DNA from: a virus
IMG/VR virus record: IMGVR_UViG_3300017739_000127
Coordinates: 1-22,543 of that record
Direction: 5' to 3' (one strand)
Length of the DNA: 22,543 bases
In this document: piece after piece, positions 13,410 to 21,631 of the stretch
How the letters are laid out: each line of letters starts with the position of its first letter
How positions within the stretch are numbered: the first letter of the stretch is position 1
Program-made: the position numbers and the translations under genes
Notes under the pieces: model-generated
Told to the model about the DNA's origin: nothing
Databases searched by the model: none
Seen by the model: only the letters and a program-made list of their open reading frames with translations

Positions 13410-14342
13410 TTAAATTATATTACTTACTATTTGTGACGCTGTGAAATCATTATCTCCAACAGCCATTGCTCCAGAACCTCCACTTGCATTTGGGAATTGG
13501 AATTGACTACCAACTAACTGATAATTGTCGCCAAATCTGTACCAACCTCTTATGTATTGTGATAAAGCTAATTGCGTAACGTCAAGCTGAGGACTACCAT
13601 TTAAACCTTGAAAATACTCATCGCTTAATTGTCTGTAATCTTCTCCTATGGATCCATTACCACCTCTATATATTACAACTTCATCAATGTTACCTGCAAA
13701 CTCAGATCCAACTGTACCTGCATTACTAGTGTTACCAAAACATACGTCTTGCGCACCAGGGAATGTACTACCTACCTGCGTTCTAGTTTTTGTACCTCCG
13801 TCTACGTAATTATTTGCATTAACACCTTGTTGCCATATTCTAAAATCTTGTTGCGTACTAGCTACACCATTAACATTATCTGGGTACAAACTAGCAACCA
13901 ATAGCATAGGCAATGACAAGTTAAATTGATTTAGATCTATTTCTATATTACAAGCTGCTCTAGTTTCTCCTACCCTTTTATAAAACCAGTTAATAACAAA
14001 TTTTGTAGATGTTCTTCTTACGTATATTGCATAACCTTTACCATTTGCTGTACTACCAATATCTGACGAATAATCTACTATACATTTTTGTGTATAAACA
14101 CCTGCATCTAAACTTGAATCTAATTTAACCCAAGCCATAATAACCATACCTTCTGATTCTAAAAACTGATATCCTATATCTGATGTAGATATACTTTCTG
14201 CAGGAGAAATGCCGTCAAACAAAACTGACTTAGTATTACTAAAACCTCCTCCACCTCCACAGGTAGCAAAATCAAAGTTAACTGTTTGCTTATTACTATC
14301 GTCACCCCAGTTTGTCGTGCAGTATATTTGTCCGTAACTCAT
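13410..14342 (-). CDS. LamG-like virion/fibre protein A
   Basis: The 310-aa protein starts YGQIYCTTNWG, then has a glycine hinge (CGGGGGF) and a concanavalin/LamG-like jelly roll: SNTKSVLFDGIS, VIMAWVKLDSS, GKGYAIYVRRTSTKFVINWF, and FAGNIDEVVIYRG, the usual closing strand. The C-terminus (YIRGWYRFGDNY, then VGDNDFTASQIVSNII) is common to such structural proteins. LamG folds bind carbohydrate, so a receptor-binding or head-fibre role is likely. It overlaps the 54-aa gene by ATGA. Confidence 0.78.
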   Translation of the reverse strand: MSYGQIYCTTNWGDDSNKQTVNFDFATCGGGGGFSNTKSVLFDGISPAESISTSDIGYQFLESEGMVIMAWVKLDSSLDAGVYTQKCIVDYSSDIGSTANGKGYAIYVRRTSTKFVINWFYKRVGETRAACNIEIDLNQFNLSLPMLLVASLYPDNVNGVASTQQDFRIWQQGVNANNYVDGGTKTRTQVGSTFPGAQDVCFGNTSNAGTVGSEFAGNIDEVVIYRGGNGSIGEDYRQLSDEYFQGLNGSPQLDVTQLALSQYIRGWYRFGDNYQLVGSQFQFPNASGGSGAMAVGDNDFTASQIVSNII

Positions 14343-14503
14343 TTCTTATTATTTTTATTTTCGTTCATTAGATACCACTTATGCAACGTATATCCTATTG
14401 TCGACATAAGCACTAATATCTTTAACACTAATTCAACTTCAGTTAGCGAGAACGCTAACGCACTAAAATTTAATCCGTAAATCTTCAAATCTGTAAAATT
14501 CAT
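14339..14503 (-). CDS. 54-aa membrane protein (holin-like)
   Basis: A small reading frame linked by TAATG to the 89-aa gene and by ATGA to the LamG gene. It carries LNFSALAFSLTEVELVLKIL (amphipathic) and VLMSTIGYTLHKWYLM, a single hydrophobic stretch followed by a polar basic tail NENKNNKK. This resembles tiny membrane proteins found beside fibre genes in flavobacterial phages, sometimes considered holin-like. Function not shown. Confidence 0.72.
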   Translation of the reverse strand: MNFTDLKIYGLNFSALAFSLTEVELVLKILVLMSTIGYTLHKWYLMNENKNNKK

Positions 14504-14772
14504 TATTCGTTATAATCAATGCCAAGTATTTTATTTTCTGGAACACTAGGATCCACCTCATACTCAGTCCAATCTGGTGGCGTCGTATACCACACTACAT
14601 CTACTTTCTTTCCTTCATCTACGACACCTTCTGCGTCTATTACATTAGGCAAATGAAATTGCTCAAAATCAACACTACGATCCTCTGCACGTTCGCTAAC
14701 TATCCATTCGTTAGCTAATTCTACAAATTGCTCGTCTGTTTCAAATACATATTTTTTTACTATTAATTCCAT
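14503..14772 (-). CDS. Hypothetical 89-aa acidic protein
   Basis: An acidic protein with an N-terminal strand ELIVKKYVFETDEQFVELAN, a helix, and the C-terminal motif VVWYTTPPDWTEYEVDPS, ending LGIDYNE. It sits directly after the large fibre-like gene (1-base gap), where phages often keep a fibre chaperone or a small assembly protein; nothing in the sequence proves that role. I recognise no domain. Confidence 0.7.
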   Translation of the reverse strand: MELIVKKYVFETDEQFVELANEWIVSERAEDRSVDFEQFHLPNVIDAEGVVDEGKKVDVVWYTTPPDWTEYEVDPSVPENKILGIDYNE

Positions 14773-14773
14773 A

Positions 14774-16330
14774 CTATTCTTCCTGAAATAATTGTTTAGC
14801 TTCTTGATCTGTCAATACTCGATCAAACATTAATATCTCTTTAAACCAGTGTCTAGTTTCTGGCTTATATTCTTTATAATAATTTCCTTGATACGTGAAA
14901 TCGTGCCACGCCCAACTAGTAGGTGGCTTATTTGGTGTTAGATCACTGGTATACTTTACACCATTAACCCAAATAGATCCTGACTGAAATAATATCTTAT
15001 TTCTACCTGATTTTAATTGTACACCTTTAGGCAACGAATTACCTGTTGAGGAATTAAAACCCACTACACTATTATGCACTACCCTATTATATCCTTGTAC
15101 TTTATCTATTGCATAACCACTATACTCCTGTTCTGACACTTCGGTTATACGATTGCTTTGCCAAAAACTTGCGTTGCCTGTCATTGATCTTGCACCTGCA
15201 TCTTTACCAAAATACACATCGAAGAACCAAGCAGGTTGCTGTCCTTTATTGTACGGCCAACTAATCCTAAACCCTGTTTGTAAACGTGATACTATTGACG
15301 TCCCTGTGTTTTCTAAATACGATGCCGTCGTTGCCGTGTGATATCCACCATTATTAAAATATCCTGAAACTTGAAACGCAGGTTTGCTTAATAATACTCG
15401 ACTATTTGGAGAGTGTGGACGCAGTGCGTAAAATGTATTTATCTTAGCGTATTTTAAAAACGTTTCTGGTGTTACTGCAAACTCCTGTTTACCTGAATTT
15501 GTGACGCCACCTAACCTTGCTCTGAATATATGAAATTGTGCTTTGAGCGTTACATCTTGATTCCAACCTGCATTTATAAATAATCTATAAAAACCATTTG
15601 GGTATTTTTCTACGTGTCCCCAACACTGAAATTTATCTGTGCCGTCAATTACTCGCAACCTTTCTGTTGTGTAATCGAACGTAGCAAATACGTCATACGA
15701 ATAATCTGTTTGATCAGAAGGAAAAATTACTCGCAATCTTAATCCTAAACATACATCATTATCATAATCTAGATGCTTTCTAGTGAACACGCTTAGCGTA
15801 CCTGCCTGTATCAAATATGCACCTAACTGAGATCCTAAACTTTGACTAACTGAATACGCTTCTTGTCCTTGTACTACGTTACTACTAGTGTATCTATAAA
15901 ACGTAGCTTGATCTCCATACGGATCCTCTGTTGTAGTTGTGAATGCTGTAAGTCCATTTACACTAAAATTAGAGCTTGTTCGTATATCACTTGTTTCACG
16001 CATTAATTGTTGCGTTTGAGGTTGCATAGATATGTAAGGGTTATCTGGATCATCAAAGTTGCTGTAATCTATCTGTGGACGTCTGTTACGTTGTGCGTAC
16101 GTTGACGTATTTAGATTTACCCATTGTGTTCCGTTATACTGCCAATGAGGTGATGACGTCTGAAATCTAGGGTGCATAATTCCGTCTGTCGTATTACTTG
16201 GATCATACGTAACATCTTCTGGCTTAATACCTATTGCTGCACCATAGTATTGTTCCTGATTAGGATCTCCACTTGGTGGTATCTCGCCGTCTGGCTTTAC
16301 CCATAACATACTGGTTTGCTTAATACTCAT
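14774..16330 (-). CDS. Large LamG-like fibre/receptor-binding protein
   Basis: The 518-aa protein has an N-terminal segment MSIKQTSMLWVKPDGEIPPS with PHWQYNGTQWVNL, typical of phage structural proteins, a beta-rich middle (YLIQAGTLSVFTRKHLDYDN, FQCWGHVEKYPNGFYRLFI) resembling carbohydrate-binding jelly rolls, and a C-terminal RHWFKEILMFDRVLTDQEAK, the concanavalin/LamG closing signature. It is likely a fibre or adhesin recognising the cell surface. Its start lies in the stop of the 38-aa frame. The attachment site on the virion is unknown. Confidence 0.75.
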   Translation of the reverse strand: MSIKQTSMLWVKPDGEIPPSGDPNQEQYYGAAIGIKPEDVTYDPSNTTDGIMHPRFQTSSPHWQYNGTQWVNLNTSTYAQRNRRPQIDYSNFDDPDNPYISMQPQTQQLMRETSDIRTSSNFSVNGLTAFTTTTEDPYGDQATFYRYTSSNVVQGQEAYSVSQSLGSQLGAYLIQAGTLSVFTRKHLDYDNDVCLGLRLRVIFPSDQTDYSYDVFATFDYTTERLRVIDGTDKFQCWGHVEKYPNGFYRLFINAGWNQDVTLKAQFHIFRARLGGVTNSGKQEFAVTPETFLKYAKINTFYALRPHSPNSRVLLSKPAFQVSGYFNNGGYHTATTASYLENTGTSIVSRLQTGFRISWPYNKGQQPAWFFDVYFGKDAGARSMTGNASFWQSNRITEVSEQEYSGYAIDKVQGYNRVVHNSVVGFNSSTGNSLPKGVQLKSGRNKILFQSGSIWVNGVKYTSDLTPNKPPTSWAWHDFTYQGNYYKEYKPETRHWFKEILMFDRVLTDQEAKQLFQEE

Positions 16331-16443
16331 AATTTATCTCCACTTCTAGCGTTGCTGTTGTGTACCAAATCATTTTTTATTTTTTTTAAAAATTCCTTTA
16401 ACAGAATTACGTTTTTCTGTTTTGGTTTGCTTTTTCTTATCAT
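16327..16443 (-). CDS. Possible 38-aa basic peptide
   Basis: The frame begins in the stop of the connector gene (ATGA at 16443-16440) and ends in the ATG of the fibre gene (ATGA at 16330-16327), a perfect double coupling. It reads MIRKSKPKQKNVILLKEFLK and onwards, ending NARSGDKL: lysine-rich. Two other frames in the same stretch also look protein-like: a GTG-started one containing EKRNSVKGIFKKNKK, and a 17-residue one starting MIWYTTATLEVEI. Which is translated cannot be told from the sequence. Confidence 0.45.
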   Translation of the reverse strand: MIRKSKPKQKNVILLKEFLKKIKNDLVHNSNARSGDKL

Positions 16444-16952
16444 AACACCCAACCTGTAAAATCTGCACTTTGATCTGGGTACATATCTTCTTGATCTTGA
16501 CTAAAATACTCAGGGTACTTGCTACTATTGTTACACATATAATCTAAAAATCTACGTGTAAAAAATTGAGCAAAGTTTCTATGTCTTTCAATCAAATAAT
16601 CTATTTCTGCTTTTTCTGGTATTTCTCCGTTTTCTGATGTTGCTTTGAACACACCTTTGTTCTGAATTTGATACGATGCGAATGGAATGTAATCTACCAT
16701 TGCATAATGTATCAACATATCTTTTACGTATTCTTCTACTAAAAAATGATAATCAGGATTGTCGTTTTCGTTTAACGTACCTGATATGATCATTCCTTGT
16801 ATTGCTTCTAGTAACGACGTGCCTAAATAATTTTGAATATGAATTTCCTGAGCAATACGTATAAACTGCACAAATTTATTTGTGTCTACGTTGCCGTCTA
16901 TTATAGTATTCTTTACTAGATCTGTTCTGCTAATTAATAATGCTGTTGCCAT
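16440..16952 (-). CDS. Head-tail connector/adaptor candidate
   Basis: The 170-aa helical protein has ALLISRTDLVKNTIIDGNVD, FIQ-type IRIAQEIHIQNYLGTSLLEA and a long middle helix LVEEYVKDMLIHYAMVDYIP, then an acidic aromatic C-terminus. It follows the portal gene by 3 bases, where phages usually place the head completion or adaptor protein, and its helical bundle pattern resembles gp6-type connectors. The call rests on position and fold pattern, not on a catalytic motif. Confidence 0.68.
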   Translation of the reverse strand: MATALLISRTDLVKNTIIDGNVDTNKFVQFIRIAQEIHIQNYLGTSLLEAIQGMIISGTLNENDNPDYHFLVEEYVKDMLIHYAMVDYIPFASYQIQNKGVFKATSENGEIPEKAEIDYLIERHRNFAQFFTRRFLDYMCNNSSKYPEYFSQDQEDMYPDQSADFTGWVL

Positions 16953-16955
16953 ATC

Positions 16956-18776
16956 TTAACTTGGGTATGCTCCTCTATCTGCTCGATCTCGTTCTACACT
17001 ACCTGCTCTTTGAGATCCACGTGGCTTAGCAACATAAGATCGAGGTATGTTGTTCGTTTCCACGTAATCTTTAATATCTTCGGACTTTTCTTTAAACTTT
17101 CCGTTTGTATCTTTCTTTAATCTATACAATACCTGCTCCCAGTAGTGTCCACAATTTACACCACCTTTAAATTTGAAAAGATCATACGGCTTTTGCTTAT
17201 GTCCAAATTTTCTGTTTACACCTTTTGCTGATGCTTGATCAATATCTTCTATACGATACACTTGATTTCTCGCCATCATCGCTTTGCAGAATTTACGTGT
17301 ATTACTACTTCTATATTTTTCTGCATATCTGTAACGTATTTTGTAATACGATTTATCTAAGTAACTAAAGCCACTTGACTTAGCTGATATTACGTCTGCA
17401 AATTTTTGTAGCAAACTTGTCTTTAATTCTATATTCTCGGTTGCCCATTCTTCGTCGCTAGTATTACCTTCGCTGTATTCTCTTGCCGTTACTTCTTCCC
17501 ATTCGTCCGTAACTATGTCTGGCGTTAGTTCAGTAAGTATACCTAAATACTCGTCGTCGCTTAGATCCACATCGCCTTTATCTTCTTTTGATAATTGTTC
17601 TAGCTTTGCTTGTACTCTTACCTCAACTTCTTCCTCAACTTTTTCTCCAGTTTCTTCCTCACGTTGCTCGTCTGTTACTACGTTTTCTAAGTCAATAAAT
17701 TCTAGTGGCTGTAACGTTTTAAAATATAGATTTAAGCTGATATTATTAAAAGCTAGTATCTTATTAAGAGCGTCTATCATTAAATGCTGTAACGGCTGTA
17801 TTACAACGTTGTCCATTAACGTACTTGCAGTTTTTAATTCTTCTGCATTGTTTCCTAAACCTGTTTGATCTTTAATACCTAACAGCATCGGACTTACAAC
17901 TCTGTGTGCCACCATTATTTTTCGCATACTTTCGTCACTTAGAAACTGATACTGATTGTGTGCATCACTAAGCTGTACTGGTACTATCTCGGCTGCACTT
18001 TCTTGATTTTCGTTGAACGATAAAATGAACTTACCTGCATTACTTGATCCTGAGAACTTTTGTATAATTCTTTGTTCTATGTTAGCACGTTCTTCTTCGT
18101 TCGGTACACCATTGTTAAAATTAACTAACATACTAGGTGCTAACCCTTGCATTATATTGTTCAAGTGATAGTTGCTTATCTCCTCCTCTAATTCTGCATA
18201 TTGCAAACCTCCTTGATAATCTACTGGACTATAATAATAGTGTCCTGCTACATACGGACGTACATAAAGAATTTCTATGTTTTCCTGTGACGTACCAAAC
18301 GCAGGTATTCGTTTTAATTGTTGATTCGGTTTGATCTTTGTCCAATCACTACAATAATAAAACCCTTCTACCTCTCCTTTATCGTTACACTTTTCCATAG
18401 CCAACGTTTCTACTGGCATATGTTCTATTTGTGCAACTTTCGTTCTGTCTTTGCTGTATATTACCTGAATTGCACATTGTCCCATTAACTTTAGATCGTA
18501 TACTAGTTTTCTAATACAATCTTTATGAAACAACGTTACTGCTTGTGCATATTCGTCTGGTTTTTTATTGCTATCTGTTGCATCTAAACCTTTACCGAAT
18601 ACCATTTGACTAACACCATTGATAACAGCGTTATTTGTCGGACTTCCTGTGTATCTGTCAATCAGATATTGAAAGTAACTATTTTTACTACCATACGTTA
18701 CATAGTTATCACGTTTAGAAACTTTTATTTCTGGTGCTGTATACGATTGTAGCTGTACTATTTTAATCTCGCTCAT
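16956..18776 (-). CDS. Portal protein with extended C-terminus
   Basis: The dodecameric DNA gate at the phage vertex. In 606 aa: an N-terminal arm, TGSPTNNAVINGVSQMVFGK, DLKLMGQCAIQVIYSKD, EHMPVETLAME, EILYVRPYV, YQGGLQYAELEEEIS with LNNIMQGLAPSMLVNFNNG, and MRKIMVAHRVVSPMLLGI, the stem/clip signature of HK97-like portals. An acidic linker (373-410) leads to an unusual C-terminal part with KFCKAMMARNQVYRIEDIDQ and FKGGVNCGHYWEQVLYRLK, resembling a small Cys/His domain attached to phage head proteins. It lies downstream of the capsid gene, an uncommon order. Confidence 0.92.
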   Translation of the reverse strand: MSEIKIVQLQSYTAPEIKVSKRDNYVTYGSKNSYFQYLIDRYTGSPTNNAVINGVSQMVFGKGLDATDSNKKPDEYAQAVTLFHKDCIRKLVYDLKLMGQCAIQVIYSKDRTKVAQIEHMPVETLAMEKCNDKGEVEGFYYCSDWTKIKPNQQLKRIPAFGTSQENIEILYVRPYVAGHYYYSPVDYQGGLQYAELEEEISNYHLNNIMQGLAPSMLVNFNNGVPNEEERANIEQRIIQKFSGSSNAGKFILSFNENQESAAEIVPVQLSDAHNQYQFLSDESMRKIMVAHRVVSPMLLGIKDQTGLGNNAEELKTASTLMDNVVIQPLQHLMIDALNKILAFNNISLNLYFKTLQPLEFIDLENVVTDEQREEETGEKVEEEVEVRVQAKLEQLSKEDKGDVDLSDDEYLGILTELTPDIVTDEWEEVTAREYSEGNTSDEEWATENIELKTSLLQKFADVISAKSSGFSYLDKSYYKIRYRYAEKYRSSNTRKFCKAMMARNQVYRIEDIDQASAKGVNRKFGHKQKPYDLFKFKGGVNCGHYWEQVLYRLKKDTNGKFKEKSEDIKDYVETNNIPRSYVAKPRGSQRAGSVERDRADRGAYPS

Positions 18777-18779
18777 TGC

Positions 18780-19163
18780 TTAGTATATAATATATTCGTT
18801 GTCACTTTGTTGCTCTGTGTAATCGCCTTGATTCAAGTCGTACACCTGTCCTGATGTTTGCGATATTGATTGATCTGTAATAAACATACGTCCTCTGTAT
18901 AATAAATTGTTTGCAGGATTTTCTTCTTCTGTGGATCCATATATTTCGAAATGCACAAACTGACCTTCTGTTATTTTAAGAGTAGTTTTATCGACGTCTA
19001 AAAATACAAACACTAAACTATTGTCTGTATACACACCTGCCGTGTTATTCGTGATCAAAGTTTTGTCCGTACTTACGTTTCTGTAATGCACAGATATATA
19101 AGCATAGTCGTTTCTTGGTATAATCGTAATCGTACTATCCCCTGATGTCGTAACTATCTCCAT
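18780..19163 (-). CDS. Hypothetical beta-rich structural protein, 127 aa
   Basis: The protein alternates strands and turns (TITIIPRNDYAYISVHYRN, NSLVFVFLDVD, GQFVHFEIYG, NLLYRGRMFITDQ) and ends DNEYIIY. It resembles small baseplate-upper-protein/Ig-like virion proteins that sit next to portal or fibre genes in phages of Bacteroidota. It follows a terminator and precedes the portal by 3 bases. No enzyme motif; structural role inferred. Confidence 0.65.
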   Translation of the reverse strand: MEIVTTSGDSTITIIPRNDYAYISVHYRNVSTDKTLITNNTAGVYTDNSLVFVFLDVDKTTLKITEGQFVHFEIYGSTEEENPANNLLYRGRMFITDQSISQTSGQVYDLNQGDYTEQQSDNEYIIY

Positions 19164-19203
19164 ATCTATATAACAATAAATATATTACAACTGGTGCATA
19201 CAT

Positions 19204-19233
19204 AAAAAAAAAGAGGTGCATATAGCACCCCTT
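19204..19233 (-). terminator. Strong Rho-independent terminator
   Basis: Minus strand AAGGGGUGC-UAUAU-GCACCUCUU makes a 9-bp stem with one G-U pair and a 5-nt loop, followed by a U-run. It comes 23 bases after the tail-tube-like gene and separates it from the portal group. Confidence 0.88.
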
Positions 19234-19256
19234 CTACTCTCCTTCATTAATCTATC

Positions 19257-19802
19257 TTACGGATTGATCTGCGTTGCTGATACAGTGATACCTGTACTAG
19301 TTAAATCTTGTGATAAGAAGTTTGCAGGTTTCTTTTCCATTCCTTGAAGTGTAAGCGTATATCCTGATAGATCTCCCATTGCTGCACCTGTTACGATAGT
19401 ACCACCATTCACGTCCATACCAAACTCTAGTCCTGCTGCGAAGATGTTACCATTGTTGTCCTCCACGAATACGTGTGGACGTGCTGTTGAAATAAGTGCA
19501 ATTTCGTCGTGCGTTGCTGCGTCTAGTTTTTTAAATGTCAAGTTTAATGCTTGATCATAAAACGTTGTGCCGTTATCTCTACTAGACGTAATTGTTTGCT
19601 CAAACGAACTTGTACCCTTTAAGTCGTATTGATATGCTGTTATCGTTCCACCAGAACTAATATCATCAATACTATCTGAGGTAGCTGCGAAATTTACGTC
19701 CCCATAAGCAAAGTCCTCGAAGTCAACGAAATAAACTTTCGTTAATCCACCAACACTATCCTTACAAGGTTCCGTTCTACCTGAAGTTAAATTACAAGCC
19801 AT
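19257..19802 (-). CDS. Virion protein, tail-tube-like candidate
   Basis: The 181-aa protein begins MACNLTSGRTEPCKDSVGGL, then KVYFVDFEDFAY, YQYDLKGTSSFEQTITSSRD, RPHVFVEDNNGNIFAAGLEF and GDLSGYTLTLQGMEKKPANF. The last stretch (GY-x-L-T-L-x-G) is like the closing strand of tail-tube or tube-like proteins. It is bounded by strong terminators on both sides, implying high separate expression, as for a major virion component. A head decoration protein is an equally possible reading. Confidence 0.6.
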   Translation of the reverse strand: MACNLTSGRTEPCKDSVGGLTKVYFVDFEDFAYGDVNFAATSDSIDDISSGGTITAYQYDLKGTSSFEQTITSSRDNGTTFYDQALNLTFKKLDAATHDEIALISTARPHVFVEDNNGNIFAAGLEFGMDVNGGTIVTGAAMGDLSGYTLTLQGMEKKPANFLSQDLTSTGITVSATQINP

Positions 19803-19816
19803 ATTATTTTTTTAAG

Positions 19817-19851
19817 AAAAAAGGGTAGGCAGGAAATTACCTAACCTACCC
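19817..19851 (-). terminator. Terminator after the capsid gene
   Basis: Minus strand GGGTAGG pairs with CCTACCC (7 bp), with a smaller inner 3-bp stem AGG/CCT, then six U residues. It lies 25 bases past the capsid stop. It would cap the abundant capsid message or partly block read-through into the next gene. Confidence 0.85.
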
Positions 19852-19876
19852 CTTTCGGTTACTAAACTAAATCAAA

Positions 19877-20824
19877 TTATGAGTACAATACGATGTCGCT
19901 ACCGATACCAGTTTGAACACCTGCTGAAAATCTCATTACTACTCTTACTTGTTGACTTCCGTCGATATCTGCCATATCAATAACCTTTACAAGATTTTGA
20001 TCTGACATCAAACCTGTACCGAAGTATAAGTTGGACTTCTGAGCTGCCATAGCCGTATTGTCTGCAAGTCCGTTAGCAACAGCTAACTTTACTCCGTCAA
20101 ACGCTAGATCTTGTCCCATACCATACCATAGTGTACCTCTGTTGTCAACACCTGCATTGTTCTCGCCGTTCACTACTGAACCGAAGCCACCTAATGCTCT
20201 TACGTATGCTCTTGCAATGTTTTGAGAAACGTAGATTGTCAAGTCGTCTTTTCCGTAGATCGTATTAGGAATTTCGTCAATGATTTTTCCTAACTCAGTG
20301 ATTACGTTTGCTGATGTTACTGTACCTGCTGTGATCTTTTGATTACCAGGTACCGAAGCGTCACCATTTACTAATGATACTAATCCTTCAAATTGGTTTG
20401 TTGCTGATGCACCTCCCCAGATGTTATTTTCTACGAATTGAGCAACCTGTCCTGAAGCGTGAGCAATTAAGAAATCACTAAACTTAGGAGGCAAGTTATC
20501 AAATGCTGAGAAACCCATAGCTTCAGCTTCCCAATCGTCTTGGAACTGATCCTTACATAGAATCATATTTTGCTGAAACTCTTTTGGTTCGATGATCTTC
20601 TCGTCTAATGAGATATCTGCTGTATCTTGAAAATCACACGTTGCATCTACGATACTTGATGTATCTGTTGCAAATGTTTTTAATACAGATCTATACTTTA
20701 CGTTTGGCTTAACAGTTATCAGTCCGTTAGCTAACGTATTACCTGACAAGAGTGCTGCTGAGATATATTCTCCTGCAAATTCTCCTGCGTAGGTAGTGTT
20801 AATTGATGGTTGTGGTTGTGCCAT
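19877..20824 (-). CDS. Major capsid protein (HK97-fold type)
   Basis: The 315-aa protein forms the head shell. It begins MAQPQPSINTTYAGEFAGEY, with ISAALLSGNTLANGLITV and the P-N-V-K-Y-R-S-V-L strand, ATCDFQDTADISLDEKII, then DQFQDDWEAEAM and a spine-helix region, DDLTIYVSQNIARAYVRALG, a loop GTLWYGMGQDLAFDG, and the C-terminal VVMRFSAGVQTGIGSDIVLY strand. Size, position after the scaffold and this order fit HK97-fold capsid proteins of Bacteroidota phages. Codons and terminators suggest high expression. No N-terminal delta domain is seen; the scaffold is a separate gene. Confidence 0.9.
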   Translation of the reverse strand: MAQPQPSINTTYAGEFAGEYISAALLSGNTLANGLITVKPNVKYRSVLKTFATDTSSIVDATCDFQDTADISLDEKIIEPKEFQQNMILCKDQFQDDWEAEAMGFSAFDNLPPKFSDFLIAHASGQVAQFVENNIWGGASATNQFEGLVSLVNGDASVPGNQKITAGTVTSANVITELGKIIDEIPNTIYGKDDLTIYVSQNIARAYVRALGGFGSVVNGENNAGVDNRGTLWYGMGQDLAFDGVKLAVANGLADNTAMAAQKSNLYFGTGLMSDQNLVKVIDMADIDGSQQVRVVMRFSAGVQTGIGSDIVLYS

Positions 20825-20835
20825 TTTCTAAAATT

Positions 20836-21441
20836 TTAATTTTCGATGTTACTAATTCTTTCCATAATTCTATCCATAACTGAATTACCACGTCTATTAA
20901 CGCCGATCTTTTTAAGCGTTACTGGTTTTTTAGCTTCTGGATTGTGTCGTAAAGGTTCTGCACTTGGCTCTGCAAGATGCTTAGATAGTTCTGCCTTTTC
21001 TTCTTTTTCTTCTTCGGCTTCTACCTCTTTTTCCTTTGCTTCTTCGAGTGCAGCTTTCACTTCCTCGATCATTTCTTTTAGTTCGTCTTTTGCTTCTTCT
21101 AATTCTTCTTTAGAAACATAAGACATTTCGGCTTTTTTTTCTTCTTCGCCGTGACCTAAGTTTACGTCTTTTTCCATTTGTACTTCTTCTTTTACTTCCT
21201 CCACTTCTTCGCCTATGCTACCTATTACTCCCTCGTCCACAACGATTAACTTATCGCCGTTTTCCATTTCGTAATCTCCGACTGGTAGTGGTACTCGTTC
21301 ATCTTCGGTAACTATAAAAACAGGTTCTTCTTGTTCAAATTTTTCTGCTTCTAATAACGTACCATTCTCCAACTTTTGTTGTTCAAATTCGTACCTAGAC
21401 AAAAACGCTTCGAAACGTTTTAAAATATCGGTTGCTTTCAT
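20836..21441 (-). CDS. Acidic scaffold-like protein
   Basis: A 201-aa protein in the scaffold position, immediately before the capsid gene (11-bp gap). The first 80 residues form a compact part with LENGTLLEAEKFEQEEPVFI and RVPLPVGDYEMENGDKLIVV; the rest is a long, highly charged Glu/Lys coiled coil (residues about 85-160) and a basic C-terminus with VTLKKIGVNRRG and MDRIMERISNIEN. Long acidic coiled coils with a basic capsid-binding tail are typical of phage scaffolds, which are cleaved by the prohead protease. Low-complexity GAA/GAG runs produce spurious open frames on the other strand. Confidence 0.8.
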   Translation of the reverse strand: MKATDILKRFEAFLSRYEFEQQKLENGTLLEAEKFEQEEPVFIVTEDERVPLPVGDYEMENGDKLIVVDEGVIGSIGEEVEEVKEEVQMEKDVNLGHGEEEKKAEMSYVSKEELEEAKDELKEMIEEVKAALEEAKEKEVEAEEEKEEKAELSKHLAEPSAEPLRHNPEAKKPVTLKKIGVNRRGNSVMDRIMERISNIEN

Positions 21442-21477
21442 TACTCTTATAACATTTAAAATTAGTATACTGGGCGT

Positions 21478-21630
21478 TTAGGAATTTCTATTAATGTTTC
21501 CTATCCCTTGATTTATTATATATCCCTTACAACATTCTATGCTGTACGTATCTTCGTCCTCACAAAGACAAGCACGATTACCTCGAACTGGACTTGTCTT
21601 ACTTGGTGTTTTCCAATCTTCGTTCCTCAT
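21478..21630 (-). CDS. 50-aa cysteine-rich protein
   Basis: The ATG lies one base after the protease stop. The peptide begins MRNEDWKTPSKTSPVRGNRA, then CLCEDEDTYSIECCKGYIIN and a short Q-G-I-G-N-I tail. The motif C-x-C ... YSIECC-x-G is familiar to me from small proteins between protease and scaffold/capsid genes of flavobacterial phages. The two cysteine pairs suggest metal binding or disulfides. Function unknown. Confidence 0.78.
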   Translation of the reverse strand: MRNEDWKTPSKTSPVRGNRACLCEDEDTYSIECCKGYIINQGIGNINRNS

Positions 21631-21631
21631 A

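Noticed and set aside
17515-17868. Plus-strand 117-codon frame
   Set aside because: Antisense to the acidic linker of the portal; Ser-rich with no sensible motif.
19164-19203. Promoter before the 127-aa protein gene
   Set aside because: Only AT-rich words near TATATTTA; no -33 element at the correct spacing.
20846-21121. Plus-strand frame rich in Ser/Phe
   Set aside because: It is the antisense of the Glu/Lys coiled coil of the scaffold-like gene; low complexity only.
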